Below are positions 13,701 through 27,900 of a stretch of 64,000 bases of DNA, one piece after another. The DNA lies in the NCBI GenBank assembly GCA_029204225.1, contig CM055097.1, positions 47,182,617 to 47,246,616 on the forward strand, written 5' to 3'. Positions within the stretch are counted from its first letter, which is position 1. Each line of letters begins with the position of its first letter. Position numbers and translations under genes: made by a program. The notes under the pieces are model-generated. The model did no database searches. It had not been told where the DNA came from and saw only the letters and a program-made list of their open reading frames with translations. The stretch comes from Diphasiastrum complanatum (taxonomy: Eukaryota; Streptophyta; Lycopodiopsida; Lycopodiales; Lycopodiaceae).

Positions 13701-16700
13701 CAGTTCATCCAAGAATACGGCAGCTTCCGTTGAGGATGATGATGAGTCCGGCATAGTCAGCGATCGGGACAGTAAGTTTACTGGAAATTTTTGGAGGGCA
13801 GTATTCCATCATCTCCATACTAAACTTAATATGAGTACCACCGACCATCCACAGATGGACGGTCAAACAGAAAGGGTAAATCAAGTGCTGGAGGATATGC
13901 TTCGTGCATACGTCAGCAAGAAGCAGACTAATTGGGAGGAGTATCTCTCGATATTAGAGTTTGCTTACAACAGTACCAAACATTCAGCTACAGGATACAG
14001 CCCATTTATGCTGATGTACGGTTTTCAGCCACGCTCACCCACAGTTGTAGGGTTTAAACAAGAAAAAGTTGAAGCAGCCAGAAACTTTTTAGAGGACCTA
14101 AACCAGATGATAGAACATGCTAAGCGTAGCATTAGGCAGTCCCAGGATCGAGCCAGGCATTATGCAGATCCACACAGACGGGATGTGCAGTTCTCCACTG
14201 GTGAGAAAGTCTACTTGAGAGTCCCAGTTGACTCTAAAACCCTCAAATCAGGAGTGTGTGCTAAGTTGTCTCCAAGGTATTGTGGTCCCTTTACCATCAG
14301 TAGGAGACTAGGCGAGGTCACCTATGAACTAGAACTCCCACACAGCAGTAAGGTTTTTCCAGTCTTTCATGTAAGTCAGTTACGAAAAGCCTTAACCAGA
14401 TCAAAAGATCTGGTAGGGGATAGTGTTCTAGTTCTCCCATTGGATCCTCAACAACCTCCACATGAACCAGAGGAGATTCTTGATAGTAGAGAGACGCAGA
14501 CTCGTCATACTCTATACCGAGAATATCTGGTTAAGTGGAATGATCAGCCTGTTGAGAATGCCACTTGGGAAAAGGCAGCGTCCTTCGCAAGATTTTTCCA
14601 GACTTTGTCTTAGAGGACCAAGACGGTTCTTAAGGGGGAGGGAGTGTTACGAGCTCGTAACCAGTGCCGAACCCTAGAGAACACAGATAGGTCAGATACC
14701 ACAGTCAGGGTCGTGTCCAGCGTACATGACCAACAGGGCAAGACAGTGTGAGTAGTGTGCCCCAGCACGGTCCATAGCCATGGCGGGCCTAACACAGCCT
14801 AGGGACCCTGTCAGCAGGATAGGGCCCCCAGTTGGGTCCCGACGTGCAGTCGGCCACGTCAGTGCCACGTGGCCGACACTTGGCAGTAGCATGCTACCAG
14901 TCCTCACACTGGGCTAGGAGGGGCTTACTCTATATCAGGGAGTAGGCAAGGTTGGGTGGATCAGTTAGTGTTTGCCCTACTGTGGTGTTAGGATCTATTA
15001 CAGGCACCCAATCAGAAAATCAGATCTGAAATTCAGCAATCAGGAAAGTGCTCTGATACCAAGTTATGATCAAAATCTCAGGTGTTGAATCAATGAAGCA
15101 TAAAAGACAGCAATAGACTAAAGCCCTACAAGCAATAGACAAGACAATAGGTTCTCCCACGAAGAGCCCAAGCAATACCAATCAATAATCTAAAAAATGA
15201 GTGTACAAATGCCCCTATAAATACCCTACCAATGAACCCTAAAATAGGAATTCAAAAGTAAAGGGAGGCAAAATGTGGAGGGAAAATAGTGCGCCCTCCT
15301 ACGAGCCCCACTCCACATATAACCATATAATAAGGGCCCAAGGCCAGTCAATGTCATAAAAAAGGACCCAGTGCGGGTCATAAGCATATAAAAAGGCTCT
15401 GGGGCCTGTACATGACTAATATAAAATGCGTAACTAGAAATATACATAACCAACAATAAATGTAAAGAGGCCTGCGGAATATATGCAGAGTAGCCCAGTA
15501 GGCCTGTATCCTGTAGTCCGTAACTGAAATAAACTTAGGGAGAGCAAAATATGTTTGTTGATCAAAAACTGTGAAAACAAAACATATGCATGTGACACAA
15601 CTAAATGAGTAAACAGTAATCGGAACTAACCAAACAGAGACAAAAGCTAGTAAGGAGCTCATAGATGAAAATTACAATAAAACAAGCCTATATAACTCGT
15701 AAGAGAACTGATGTAGAACTCAGAAGTAGGATGTGATGGTGGCTACTAGAGCTAGATTTGAATGAGGCTAGAGGATGACTGGAGTGACATGAAGCTCGTA
15801 TCTGTTTAACAACAAGCCTATGCAAAGTCCTCTAACTCTGATTTGACGTCTAAAGGAAATGGGGGAGTCCTTCAAATTTGAATCTCAGCCTCGTCATCTA
15901 GAGAAAAAGGCTGTGATATGCATCTGTGAAGTGGTGAAGTCCCTCTATGTATCATCAATCAGGCGTAACATCTCACGTGACATCAAGGCAACACATCTTT
16001 TGTCCTCGTATGAGATCAATGCACATAGTGTGGTAAGTTGGTCTCAAAATAGGGAGTAATATTGACCTCAAATCTCACAGTGGAATGGGCATCAGAATAT
16101 AAAGTGCTCCTCCATCTCTACCTCAAACATAGGACACAATTGACATATCCCATCGTCGCGAGAAATACCACAACCTGACAGTCGTGTGATGACAACTGAC
16201 CCAAAGTGCCTTGTAAGGTATGTAATATCTCTAGGTATAAATATGATTCACACATCGAACCTCCATAAGCATTCATTTCCAAGAAGTGTGCCCGAAAGTA
16301 CTCCAGTTTGAACCCAAGCTGCCCAAACTAGAATCTCTAAAAATATAAGTTATGTTTAAAATGACTGATGTATGAGTGAGTGTGTACCCTCAGGGGATAG
16401 AGATACCATAAGAATCCAAGAGGCATGTAGCTTGAGAATATCAAGACAAGTGATGACAATGCTCATGAAGCCTCTAAAAAAATGTATATATTATATGGGG
16501 TATTTGTTGTCCGTATCTGAGACTCCAAACTCCCTTAATCGTTGAAGATATATGATCACCTAGAAAAATAACAGGAGCCACAACAAACTTTGCTACTACA
16601 ATGTTGTGAGAAACTAAGGGTTTGTCTTGTATCAAAGATGACAACATGGTAATCTGGAAGCATGAGAGGTTGTCCAAATTTGATCAACTATTCCTTGCAC

Positions 16701-19700
16701 ATCAAGTCTTTGCAAGGCAATTAGAGTAACCAGGGTATTGAAGAGAGAGACAAAGAAAGCTTTATTGATGTCTTTTCCATGCCAAAAGGCATATAAGAGG
16801 AATAAGTACATGTCAAACATGTGGAACAAGTGGGAGTATATGAAACATGGCAAATAGAGTAACCAGCGTATTGAAGAGAGAGACAAAGAAAGAAAGAAAG
16901 CTTTATTAATGTCTTCTCCATCCCAAAAGGCATATAAGAGGAATAAGTACATATCAAACATGTGGAACAAGTGGGAGCATATGAAAAAACGTCTTCAAAT
17001 TTGTAAAAGACAAATGCATGTAGTGTAAATAAAGAAAGTCATCTTTCTGTACTCTTATAAGTCTCCATGAAAGAAAAAAGGTCACTTATCTCAACAATAT
17101 CATGAAAGTCACCTGCCATGGTAGATGAAATGAATGTTGTTGCAATTTTAAAAACCCACCTACAAAGAGTGTGGTAGGGGCCTCCCACTTACCCCCAGGG
17201 CCCCTACTCCAGATATTGAGCCTAATGTTGTGTCTTGGGGTGATCCTATCTTGATAAATGCGCTTGATTATCTTGGAAAAAAACCGATCATCTAGTTCTT
17301 TGGCTTTCGGAAAGGCCTTCCACTTCTTGTCTATATGTATGTAGTTAGAACAACATGCATGAAGACACGTGTCCTTCAATTAGGATGACCGATGTAAAGC
17401 TTTCCATTTGCTCTTTTGTAAGTTGAATATAATGACCAAAGTAGATGTGTCTTGCCTAGGCCTCCCACACCTCCATACTAGGAGAGGTCAGACCCAACAT
17501 GATATCCAATAGGTGAGTCACCTCGTTGGGCGATGCATGGCGTATCGAACAATTTGCCTTGCAAATCGGTGAGAATGACTGCGCCATTAGGTCGGATCTC
17601 TACTACCTTGTATGGTCCTTCTCATTGAAACTTAAGATTGTCTTTATGTGTCTTGGCGTTGTATAACAGTGCCAATTCTCCCTTGACGAGATCCTTGGTC
17701 TTGATGTTCCGATCGTGCCAAGCTTTCCTACGCTGTTTCTCTATAGCTAGGGCGTGAAGTGCTAGGAAGCGGGTTTCGTGAAGCTGGAGAAGATTGTCGA
17801 GTCTCCTCTTGGTAGAATCCTCGTCGTTTGGCGATGGCAACTCTCAGACTAGGAACAACAAATTCAGCAAGCATTACGGCTTCCTGTCCATACACCATTT
17901 TCAAACTACTATTGGTGCCTTCTTGGTAGAATAGCTTCCAACTACTAGTGAATCCCAAAGGTCTTGACAGTGACCTTCTTGATGTTGGGTTTGATCCATG
18001 CCAATGTATCTTCTTGTTAGAGTTTTCTTTAGACCACTTCAATTTCTTTACACATCTTAACAAGCTCTTTCTCTCATTGCATTTAATTCATTGGTAAGGG
18101 CTACCTTTCATTCATCATGTATCTTATCTTGAGTCAACAAGTATTGAAGCTGCTCTTTTTGGAAAAGTTCTAGTATTTCTAGGCATTTGTAGTAGATCAA
18201 AAATGTGGTAGGAGAGTAGATTTCCTCTGACTTTGTCTCTTGCTTTCCATCCTAAGGTACAACTTGATATAGCGAAGTTAGAAAGGCCCATGTCTAACAC
18301 CTTCTCATCACATAATAAGAAATCGTTGCCTGATCAAATGGCATAGGGTCAAGTTCCAAGTGTTGGATTATTCTCCTTCTTACTAATCGACTAATCGGTT
18401 TTAATCCTCATCCATTGTTTATCCAATTCTGCGTATTTTCCCGTGTTTTTATACAGTCTGCAGACTTACAAGTGTTTTTACACAGTCTGCAGAAATACAT
18501 GGAGTTTGACAACAGTGTCGCATTTTCTCTCTCTACAATCCAGACAATGTCGCCTGTCAAGAATTACGAGTAAAATTACAGTGTCGCATTTTTCGCATTT
18601 TAGCGACACTGTCGCTTGTCAGGAATTACGTGTAAAAATGCAGGGTTGCCTTTTTCGCATCTTTCGCCTGTCAAGATTTGTGAGTAAAACTACAGAGTCA
18701 CATTTTTTCAAAGTGCCTCAAATGTTAAGGAAATGACTCTGGCAAATTGTGGAGCTACCCCAATATGAAGGAAATGAGATTTTAGAATTGTCGCTTTTTT
18801 TCGCAAAAAGCCGACACTGTCACCTTTTTGCGACACTGTCGCCTGTAGCAGTTTTAGTTCATTTCTGCAAAGTAATAGTTTTAGTTCAACTATGCAGACA
18901 AACTGTTTACAGCCAATTTTCACCGCTTATCAGCAATCAATTTCTGAGAAGGAACTGGATGAATGCCAGCAGACACCAGCCAACTGGCAATCGCATTTGA
19001 CGACCTAATTACTTAGTATAAATCAACTGTTCATACATCTCAATTATCATCTGAAAATGTTATTGTGAATTGTGAAGGAGTTGAGTGTTATTACACGACA
19101 CTTCCTGCGCTCTCATCAAGCAGATCGTTCACAATCAGAAAGTATTGTAGTTAGCTCTCTATCAAGCTTTCAAGCTTGAACTCTCTTGAGCATTCTAGCT
19201 CAATCTTTTAGAGATTTATTTTAGAGTTGCTATTGCGCTACTGCTTATCAGCAGAGTTGCTTATTATCAGACTTTTTCTCAGTTACTCAGAGACAACTTA
19301 GAGTGCGCGGTTTCTATCTGCTATTGTCTTGCACTCATTAGCATCTGATTTTGTTTTTCTGAATCAATACTATTTATTATTGCGTTCAGTATATGTCAGA
19401 ATGCATGCATTTCTGTATTGCTTTTGTAACTGATAGAAATTGTTTGAAAATTCAATACTTTATGTTTGGCTACGTAATCACTTAGTATCTAGCGAAAGTT
19501 AGTTGCTAAAGATTGAACGTGATTTCCATCACTACTGTTTTGTTCAATTTTTGATAGGCGTAGTCATGCATTGGAAGTAGGAAGTTTCCGCATTCCATTA
19601 TCTACCTATTTCCGACATGGTATCAGAGCATGCCTACATGGTATCAGATCATTCTATCATAGTATCAGTGCTAGATCATTATTTATTTATCTGAACCGTC

Positions 19701-22700
19701 ACGGTATCAGACTTGTGATCTCTATTAGGGCCTAATACTATTTCGATATCAGAGCAAAAAGCTCTAATACTTGATATCTTTCGCGATATTCTTCAGTTTC
19801 TTTCATCCTTTCAGTATCAGAGAATTGATTTCCTATTGTTGGCACTTCTACATCTTAGCGTCATCGATATAATCGACAGACTAAGTTCCAGATGGATTCT
19901 CAAAGTAGAGCCGGTCTTATCGCAGACAAGCTGAATGGATCCAATTATCATTTGTGGAAATTTAAGATGAAGACCTTGCTGATCGCCAACGAGTCATGGG
20001 ATGTTGTTACAGGTACAGAAGTAAAACTTGAAGACGACACAGAAGACCCAAAGTGGAAATCGAAAGATGGTAAAGCTTTCACACTTATCATCCTCAATAT
20101 ATCAGATACACAGATTGGACACATAGCTGAAGCCAGAACTTCAAAAGAAGTTTGGGACATCCTGATCTCACTTTATGACGTGAGGGACGTAACTACTAAG
20201 TTACATCTACGAAGGAAATTCTTCACATGCAAGATGTCTAATGGTGATTCTCTTCAGAGTCACATTAACCAGTTTAAGAATCTCTTGCAACAGATGGCCG
20301 CTGTCGGATCAGTCATAGACGATCAAGACGCAATTATGACATTGCTTTCAAGCTTGCCCTCTACATATGAGAACTGGGTGGTGATCATCACGACACACTC
20401 AGATTTAACTCTTACCAGAGTTATCACTATGTTGCTGCAAGAAGACAATCGAAGAAGTCAGGACGTTTCGTCTTCTTCCTCCTCTCAGGCTCTATATGTC
20501 AACAAAGGCTCTAAGCAACAAAAGCAGAAAAGCTCCAAGAAGGCTGCAACGAATCAGAAACAGACTCAAAGTCAAGGACAATCATCAAATCCCCAGTTGA
20601 AGCAGAAGATGTTTTGTAGGTACTGCAAGCGCAATAACCATGAGATCAAGGATTGTTGAATTCTCCAAGCGAAGAATGTAGCCAAGCAACCTGATCAACA
20701 AGCAAACACAGTTTCATCATCTCCCCAGGTCGAAGTGGATGAAGGCGCATTTATGTTCAAAGACCAAAGCACATTTTTGGATAATTCATGGTTTCTTGAT
20801 TCTAGAGCAACTCAACACATGACCAATCAACATGAGATTTTCAACTCCTACACGTCTTACAACATGAAGAAATTTGTTCATCTTGGTGAAAATAGTACTC
20901 ACACTATTGAAGGTGAAGTACCTGTAAGATTGCGATTCCAGCATGATCAATTCAAACTACTATCAAAGGTTTTATATGTTCCTAAACTCTCTACAAAAAG
21001 GTTTTATATATAGCTGCATCCTTGAAAAGCAGACTAGGATTTCTTTTAGATCAAGTCATAGGCATGTAGCAAAAGGTCTGTTAGATGTTGTTCATACAGA
21101 TATATGTGGACCTATGCAAACTCCTTCATTGCTAGATGCAAAGTATTTCATTACCTTTATAGACAAATTCTTCAGAAGAACAGATGTTTATTTCATTAAA
21201 CAGAAATTAGAAGCTTTTATCAAGTTCAGACAATTCAATGAGCATGCAAAAAATCAGAGTGGTAAATGAATCAAAGCACTGAGGTTAGATAACGGGGGAG
21301 AATACATCTCCACCGAATTCAAGGAGTACTGCCTTAACAACGACATTGAGCAACAATACATTACCTCCTATTCGCCTCAGTCAAATGGTCTTGCTGAGAG
21401 AGAGAACAGAATCTTAGTCGAATCGACAAAGTGCATATTATCACATGCGACACTTCTGAAGTCCTTCTGGGCTGAAGCTATTTCAACAACAATCTATATT
21501 CAGAACAGGTGTCTTACTAAAGGTCTTTCAAACAAAATACCATTCAAAGTTTGGACAGATACCAAACCTTCTTTATCAAACTTACAAGTTTTTGGATATA
21601 CGGCTTATGCGCAGATTCCTCACGATCTCAGGAAGAAGCTCGACTTCCAGAGTATCAAATGTATTTTCATCAGCTACACTACTTCAAATCAAGCCTATAA
21701 GTTGTTCGATCCCATCAAGTCGAAGATATTCACTAGTCGGGATGTCATCTTCATCAAAGATCAGTTTCAAGACCTCAAGGGAAAAGGTACAGCCATCCAA
21801 CCGACCTGTCAGATTCTCCTGACATATTGAACTTTCCAGTTCCTCAATCGACTATTCCCCTTGAAGGACCAAGCTCATCTACTCTTGACGAACAACAAAT
21901 TAACGGTGAATTAGAAGATGATAATGTTTCAGTTCGGCAACTACAGTATGATGAAAATGATCAACTTCCTCTATTTCCCAGAAGACCATCAAGAGCTAGC
22001 AGATTGACCACCTATAAAGTATATCGACGAGTCTGCAGCCTACCTTATTCATGAGTCGATGACTGTCGAAGAGGCACTTAGTCAGCCAGATTCAGATCTC
22101 TGGAAAGAAGCTATGGATAAAGAGTATTCATCTCTTACCAAGAACCAGACATGGACGATTGTCGAATTACCTGGTAGTAGAAACGTAGTTGATTGCAAAT
22201 GGATTTTCAAAGTCAAGTACAAAGCATATGGAAGCATCGATAGAAGAAAAGCCCGACTTGTCACCAAAGGATTTTCTCAAGTATACAATGTTGAATACAT
22301 TGAGACATTCAGTCTAGTAGTCAAACATTCTTCTATTCGACTTTTATTATCGTTTGCTATTGCAGCAAATTTGGAAATATATCAAATGGATGTACAGACA
22401 ACATATCTCAATGGAGTTATTGAAGAAGACATTTACATGGTGCAATCCAAAGGTTATATTATCGAGGGTAAACACAATCATGTGCGTAAACTCCATAAGG
22501 CACTTTATGGCTTGAAGCAATCTGCTCGAGCATGGTTTCAAAGGATCAATACTTTCCTTATTAATCACGGCTACACACCTAGCTCTTCAGATTCTAATGT
22601 TTACTTCAAAGCAGTGTAGCAGTCTTTTATCATTATCACTCTATATGTGGATAATACATTGCTTTTCAACAACAGTACCAATCTGATAAAAGAGGCCAAG

Positions 22701-24892
22701 ACAATGCTATCTTCCAAATTCGACATGACCGATCTGGGCGAAGCTAATTTTTGCCTTGGTATACAAATCCACAGAGACAAAACAGAACTTGATCTACATT
22801 ACACAGCAAAGGTACAGCTACAACATGTTAGTTGGATATAATCTGATTAATTGCAAGTAAGCTCTCTCACCAATGGAACCAGGTCTCAAATTGTCAAAGG
22901 ACCAGTGTCCTCAAATAATTCATGAGAAGCAGCAGATGCGTGAGTATCCTTACCATTCTATTATAGGATCTCTTATGTACGCCATGATCTGTACCAGGCC
23001 AGACATAGCTTTTGCAGTCAGCTCTCTCAATCAGTTTATGACTAACCCTGGTGTAACACCTTGGAAGGCTCTTATCAGAGTCATGAGATATCTTCAAGCT
23101 ACTATGGACTTTTGCATTTGTTATAGAGCAGTTGGCAACGACAAACTCAATTCATTTAGTGGTTTCACAGATGCAAGTTGACCAGGAGATGTAGACACTC
23201 GTAAATCCACTTCCGGATTTACATTCTTCCTCACCAATAGTCCAATTTCCAGTCGCAAGCAATCTTTGATAGCTCTATCTTCCACAGAATCAGAGTATAT
23301 CGCAGCCTCTCAAGCTACAAAGGAATCAATTTGATTGAGAAACTTACTCTCAGATATCGGTCTGAATCAATATACCCCGACGACATTATTTTGTGATAAT
23401 CAAAGTGCCATCGCTTTATCAGCCAACCCTAGATTTCATTCTAGGAGTAAGCACATTGAACTGAAGTATCACTATGTCAGAAGCAAAGTTCTCAACGAAG
23501 AGGTCAGATTGCAATACTGTCGAACGCAAGATATGACAGCAGATATGTTTACCAAAGCATTAAGCTTGCATGCACACAGAAGATTTTGTGTTGAACTAAG
23601 TTTGAAGGTCAAGGCATTCAAGGATTCAGATTAAGGGGGAGTGTTGGATTATTCTCCTTTTTACTAATCGACTAATCGGTTTTAATCCTCATCCATTGTT
23701 TATCCAATTCTGTGGATTTTCCCGTGTTTTTATACAGTCTGCAAAAATACACGGAGTTTGACAACAGTGTCGCATTTTCTCTCTCTACAATCTAGACAGT
23801 GTCGCCTGTCAAGAATTACGAGTAAAATTACGGTGTCGCATTTTTTGCATTTTAGTGACACTGTCGCTTGTCAGGAATTACGTGTAAAAATGCAATGTTG
23901 CCTTTTTCGCATTTTTTGCCTGTCAGGATTTGCGAGAAACCGCAGAGTCGCATTTTTCGCATTTTTTCAAAGTGCCTCAAATGTTAAGGAAATGATTCTA
24001 GCAAATTGTGGAACTACCCCAATATGAAGGAAATGAGATTTTAGGACACTGTTGCTTTTTTTCGCAAAAAGCCAACACTGTCGCCTTTTTGCGACACTGT
24101 CGTCTGTGGCAGTTTTAGTTCATTTCTGCAGAGTAACAGTTTTAGTTCATTTCTGCGGACAAACTGTTTACGGCCAATTTTCACCGCTTATCAGCAATCA
24201 ATTTCTGAGAAGGAACTAGATGAATGCCAGCGAACATCAGCCAACTGGCAATCGCATTTGACGACCTAATTACTTAGTATAAATCAGTTGTTCATACATC
24301 TCAATCAGAAAGTATTGTAGTTAGCTCTCTATCAAGCTTTCAAGCTTGAACTCTCTTGAGCATTCTAGCTCAGTCTTTTAGAGATTTATTTGGAGTTGCT
24401 ATTGCGCTACTGCTTATCAGCAGAGCTGCTTATTATCAGACTTTTTCTCAGTTACTCAAAGACAACTTAGAGTGCACAATTTCTATCTGCTATTGTCTTG
24501 CACTCATTAGCATCTGATTTTGTTTTTCTGAATCAATACTATTTCTTTTTGCGTTCAGTATATGTCAGAATGCATGCATCTCTGTATTGCTTTTGTAACT
24601 GATAGAAATTGTTTGAAAATTCAATACTTTATGTTTGGCTACGTAATCACTTAGTATCTAGCGAAAGTTAGTTGCTAAAGATTGTATGTGATTTCCATCA
24701 CTACTGTTTGGTTCAATTTTTGAAAGGCGTAGTCATGCATTGGAAGTAGGAAGTTTCCGCATTCCATTATCTACCTATTTCCAACACCAAGAGGGTTCAA
24801 AAAGTCGATGCTGGCCAAGTAGGATGTGGATCAAGGAAGCCACAGGTGTGTGATGATCTGCCTTTGGCATGCTGATCAAGACTAGTTCAGGA

Positions 24893-24937
<45 letters not shown>

Positions 24938-27900
24938 ATGGGACTATAGGATGTGAATTCAAGCGAAAAGTCTAACCTTTCCTCTCAGACAAGGGGGAAT
25001 TGTGAGCAGTTTGGAGCAGGGTGAAGAAATAAAGAGGGCATGGACGACTTTACGCCAGTTTTTCCATTTCTTTTTCTTGCATCAATTGGAAGCTGTGGTG
25101 CATGAATTGAATTGAATTTTGTTGCTGATACTTGAATAGCGTCATAAATTTGTTTCTTGCTTGTATGCCATTGGTATTGCATGGAGGCTCCTGCGAATCC
25201 TAGAGTTTGTCTTGTTATTTCTACTGTATGCTAACATATTGGTAAGGCCTTAAGTATGTTCTAGAGAGTCTAGAGCACAGTTTTGTGACAACTCACATTC
25301 TACTTTTAGTTTTCACAACAGTTTATGGTTGTTTAGCCAGGTTGGTGGAGGCTGGGCGTCTGTGGGCCAATGTAGAGGCCTTGGATGGGGATGAGACCCT
25401 TTACAGGAATATGCTCAGAAAAGGTAGGTGTCAGTGCTTGGATTGTGGTCAGAACAAACTCAATCACTAAAATATGCCCAACTACGTTACGATTAAAAAA
25501 TTAAAAAAAAAAAAAAAAAAGTAAGCAAATGCAAGCAAAAGAGCTATTTTCAAAAGAATTTAAAGCATAATCACATATAACCGAACATGGGAAGGTGAAT
25601 TTTAAACCAATCATGGAAAACCATGAGTAGGAAATACTGTCATATTTTACACAGACTAACATGCAAAAAAAGGCCATAATCAAAGTAAAACCCTCTGATC
25701 AACATTAATCAGGTGAACTTTCAGGCTAAAACTCTTATGGAATTCACTCTTAAGCAACACATGTAACTTTCAGGATTTGACTAGTCTTCAGGTGTAGAGT
25801 GACTAATCTAAATAGCCTTTGGGTAAAGCTAGAAGCCTTCCATCTTCCAATGAGCTGATAGAAAGATGAAACTACCATTTCAAATAAAAATAGTATGAAC
25901 TAGGTTGCAATTGAGAAGTTTAACACCTACCTGAACTCAAACCTAAACTTTAATCACAGTCAACATGTAGATGTATGCAACGTACTTGGCCAATGAAAGT
26001 AGAGACTATTTTTTACTTGATTCATGCAAACTTCTGATGAATGAAATAAGAAGTGATCACCCAATGATATTATATTTACCCTCCTGCAGAGCATAGTCCT
26101 AGTGCCACTAGATCTTCCAATGTAGTTGGTAAAATTGAAGTCAACACAGAAGCTGACACACCAGCTGCTCCCAAGCCTCCAAATGTTCCAAGTACCTATA
26201 ACAGAGTGTCAATTGTTACAAGCTATAAACACAAAATGAAGTATTTCAAACTCAAAAGTTTACCTAGGTAGAAATTTGTCAATGGTAGTCTCTACCTGTT
26301 TATTGTTATGTTTAAACCCTGGTTCAGCAGCGCATGGAACGGCGTTTTGTACGTTTTTGAATTCTTTGCAAAAATCTATTAGATACATATCTCTTGAAAT
26401 TTTTTTGAAAACTCCCCAGCTTGACTTGAACCCTAAAAACAATCTAAAAACAGCCAGTTTAGGGATTGATTTGGGAATTAAAAGCTGTTTAGGGATCATT
26501 TGGTTGCTTAACGATTACGTTTGGCTAAAAACAGATCCCCGAAGTTGGAAATCTGCCTCAAAAAATGAAACCCTAAACATGCGCTATTTGAAAATGAGCT
26601 GTTAAGGATTTCAAAACAGGATTTCAATTTGCCAAACGAGTTGCTTAGCGATTGGAAAAATGAGATTTGCAAAATGAGCTGCTAGTAAATGAGATTTGCA
26701 AAATGAGCTATTAAAGAGTGAGATTTACAAAACGAGCTATTTAGAAAAAATTGAAAACGAGCCCCAAAACTATGTAAATTTGTTTTTAGATTTTTCTTGT
26801 TAAAATGCTTGGATGAGCACATTGAAATGAACTTCACACGACGGCAGCTCATCATGGTCAGGGAAAAAGCGGCCAAACATCGGGCTAACTAGGAGGCAGC
26901 TCGGGCTAACCAGGAGGCAGAGCGAGAGCAACAAAACAATGCACCTGACGAGGGCGGGGAGTCGGTGGAGGATCAGTAGGCATCTTTAGAATAGATAAGG
27001 TCCAGCCGTATGTGGCGGACTGTTGCAATGTAATTTTCGGCAGTTTAAGGTGCGGCAAATGACTAGATGGCTGCTTAAAAAAAGACGGGATATGTAATGT
27101 TATCTTGATACAACGGCTGAATCAATATATAGTTGTGTTTTGTGCAACGCGAGCCTGGTCATGTGAAATGTAATCTCTATAATTTTTTCTAAAGCAAATG
27201 TAATTCAAGTGTTTATGAAATGTCGTTTGGGGTGTAGGGGTAATTGTTGTGCTCATTATGTAGGTGCATTTATGTGAAGCTATCATTCACTTCAATCGAA
27301 ATTAGTTGAAAATAAGATTCACACACGCACATAGAATTTGACATAAAATTGAAAATACAGCATCACATGTACAGAGCGACATACGCACAATCTGCAGCAA
27401 GTAAAGTACGCCAAACATTGTATATAATGTGAAAAATGATTTGAGTACAATGGTAGACCGTCTGCTAGAGACAAACTACTGAAACTAAAATAACAGAGCC
27501 ACAATCAATGCTCTAGCTCTGACTCAGAACGAATGCTCCAAAGACAACTCAGGGCCCCGAGCTGACTCTCGTAGCCGATATCTCTTCCTGTCTGGAACTG
27601 GCATGGGCTGTGTATCCGAGGAGGAGGACTCGTCACTAGCATCATCCCAATCTGCCTCTGCATCAGCCCCCAAGCAAGCCAAACCAACAACACCTGCTCC
27701 AGCTGGCTGTAATACTGCACCTCTAACTGTACCTGGAGCCCTGCGTGGTCGTCCTCTCTTCCCTGGCAGTTTCTGTGCCTTGCCTTTCTTGTTCGGTGCA
27801 CCCTTGGGCCTTCCTAGTCTCTTGTGGACAAGAGGAGCTGTCAATGCCTCATCACCCCCATGCAAATCACCTGGCTGGCTAGGCTGGGCCCAAACTGAGG

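Larger units (their letters stand above)
9288..15002 (+). mobile_element. Element A: internally deleted Ty3/gypsy retrotransposon
   Basis: LTRs of 358 bp (9288-9645 and 14645-15002) differ at two positions by eye, and the target duplication is GGCAC (9283-9287, 15003-15007). PBS TGGTATCAGAGCC starts at 9647. A polypurine tract (AAGGGGGAGGGAG) ends at 14644. It is inserted in the leader of element B. Compared with element C, it has a 573-bp in-frame deletion in integrase, a 2-bp insertion between protease and RT, and an Asp-to-Asn change in RT motif A. It therefore cannot supply its own enzymes. Confidence 0.95.
3731..15525 (-). mobile_element. Element B: Ty3/gypsy LTR retrotransposon with nested element A
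   Basis: The LTRs are 464 bp each (3731-4194 and 15062-15525) and the target duplication is GAAAT (3726-3730, 15526-15530). The primer-binding site for initiator-Met tRNA (TGGTATCAGAGC on the minus strand, 15061-15050) abuts the upstream LTR exactly. Gag, protease, RT, RNase H and integrase follow in gypsy order on the minus strand. The LTRs differ at about five positions by eye. Element A (9288-15002) sits in the leader. Several frameshifts make it non-functional as it stands. Confidence 0.93.
18361..24786 (+). mobile_element. Ty1/copia LTR retrotransposon
   Basis: LTRs at 18361-19617 and 23642-24786, target duplication CCAAG (18356-18360, 24787-24791), PBS TGGTATCAGAGC at 19618-19629, and a polypurine tract (AAGGGGGAG) ending at 23641. 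Coding order is gag, protease, integrase, RT, RNase H, which is diagnostic of copia. The LTRs differ in length by 112 bp. Many stops and frameshifts make the element dead. Confidence 0.95.

Noticed and set aside
24895-24937. GA run as a regulatory GAGA site
   Set aside because: A plain microsatellite with no gene start nearby.
26276-26605. 109-codon open frame next to the FZL hairpin exon
   Set aside because: No motif and low-complexity composition; it lies in intron.
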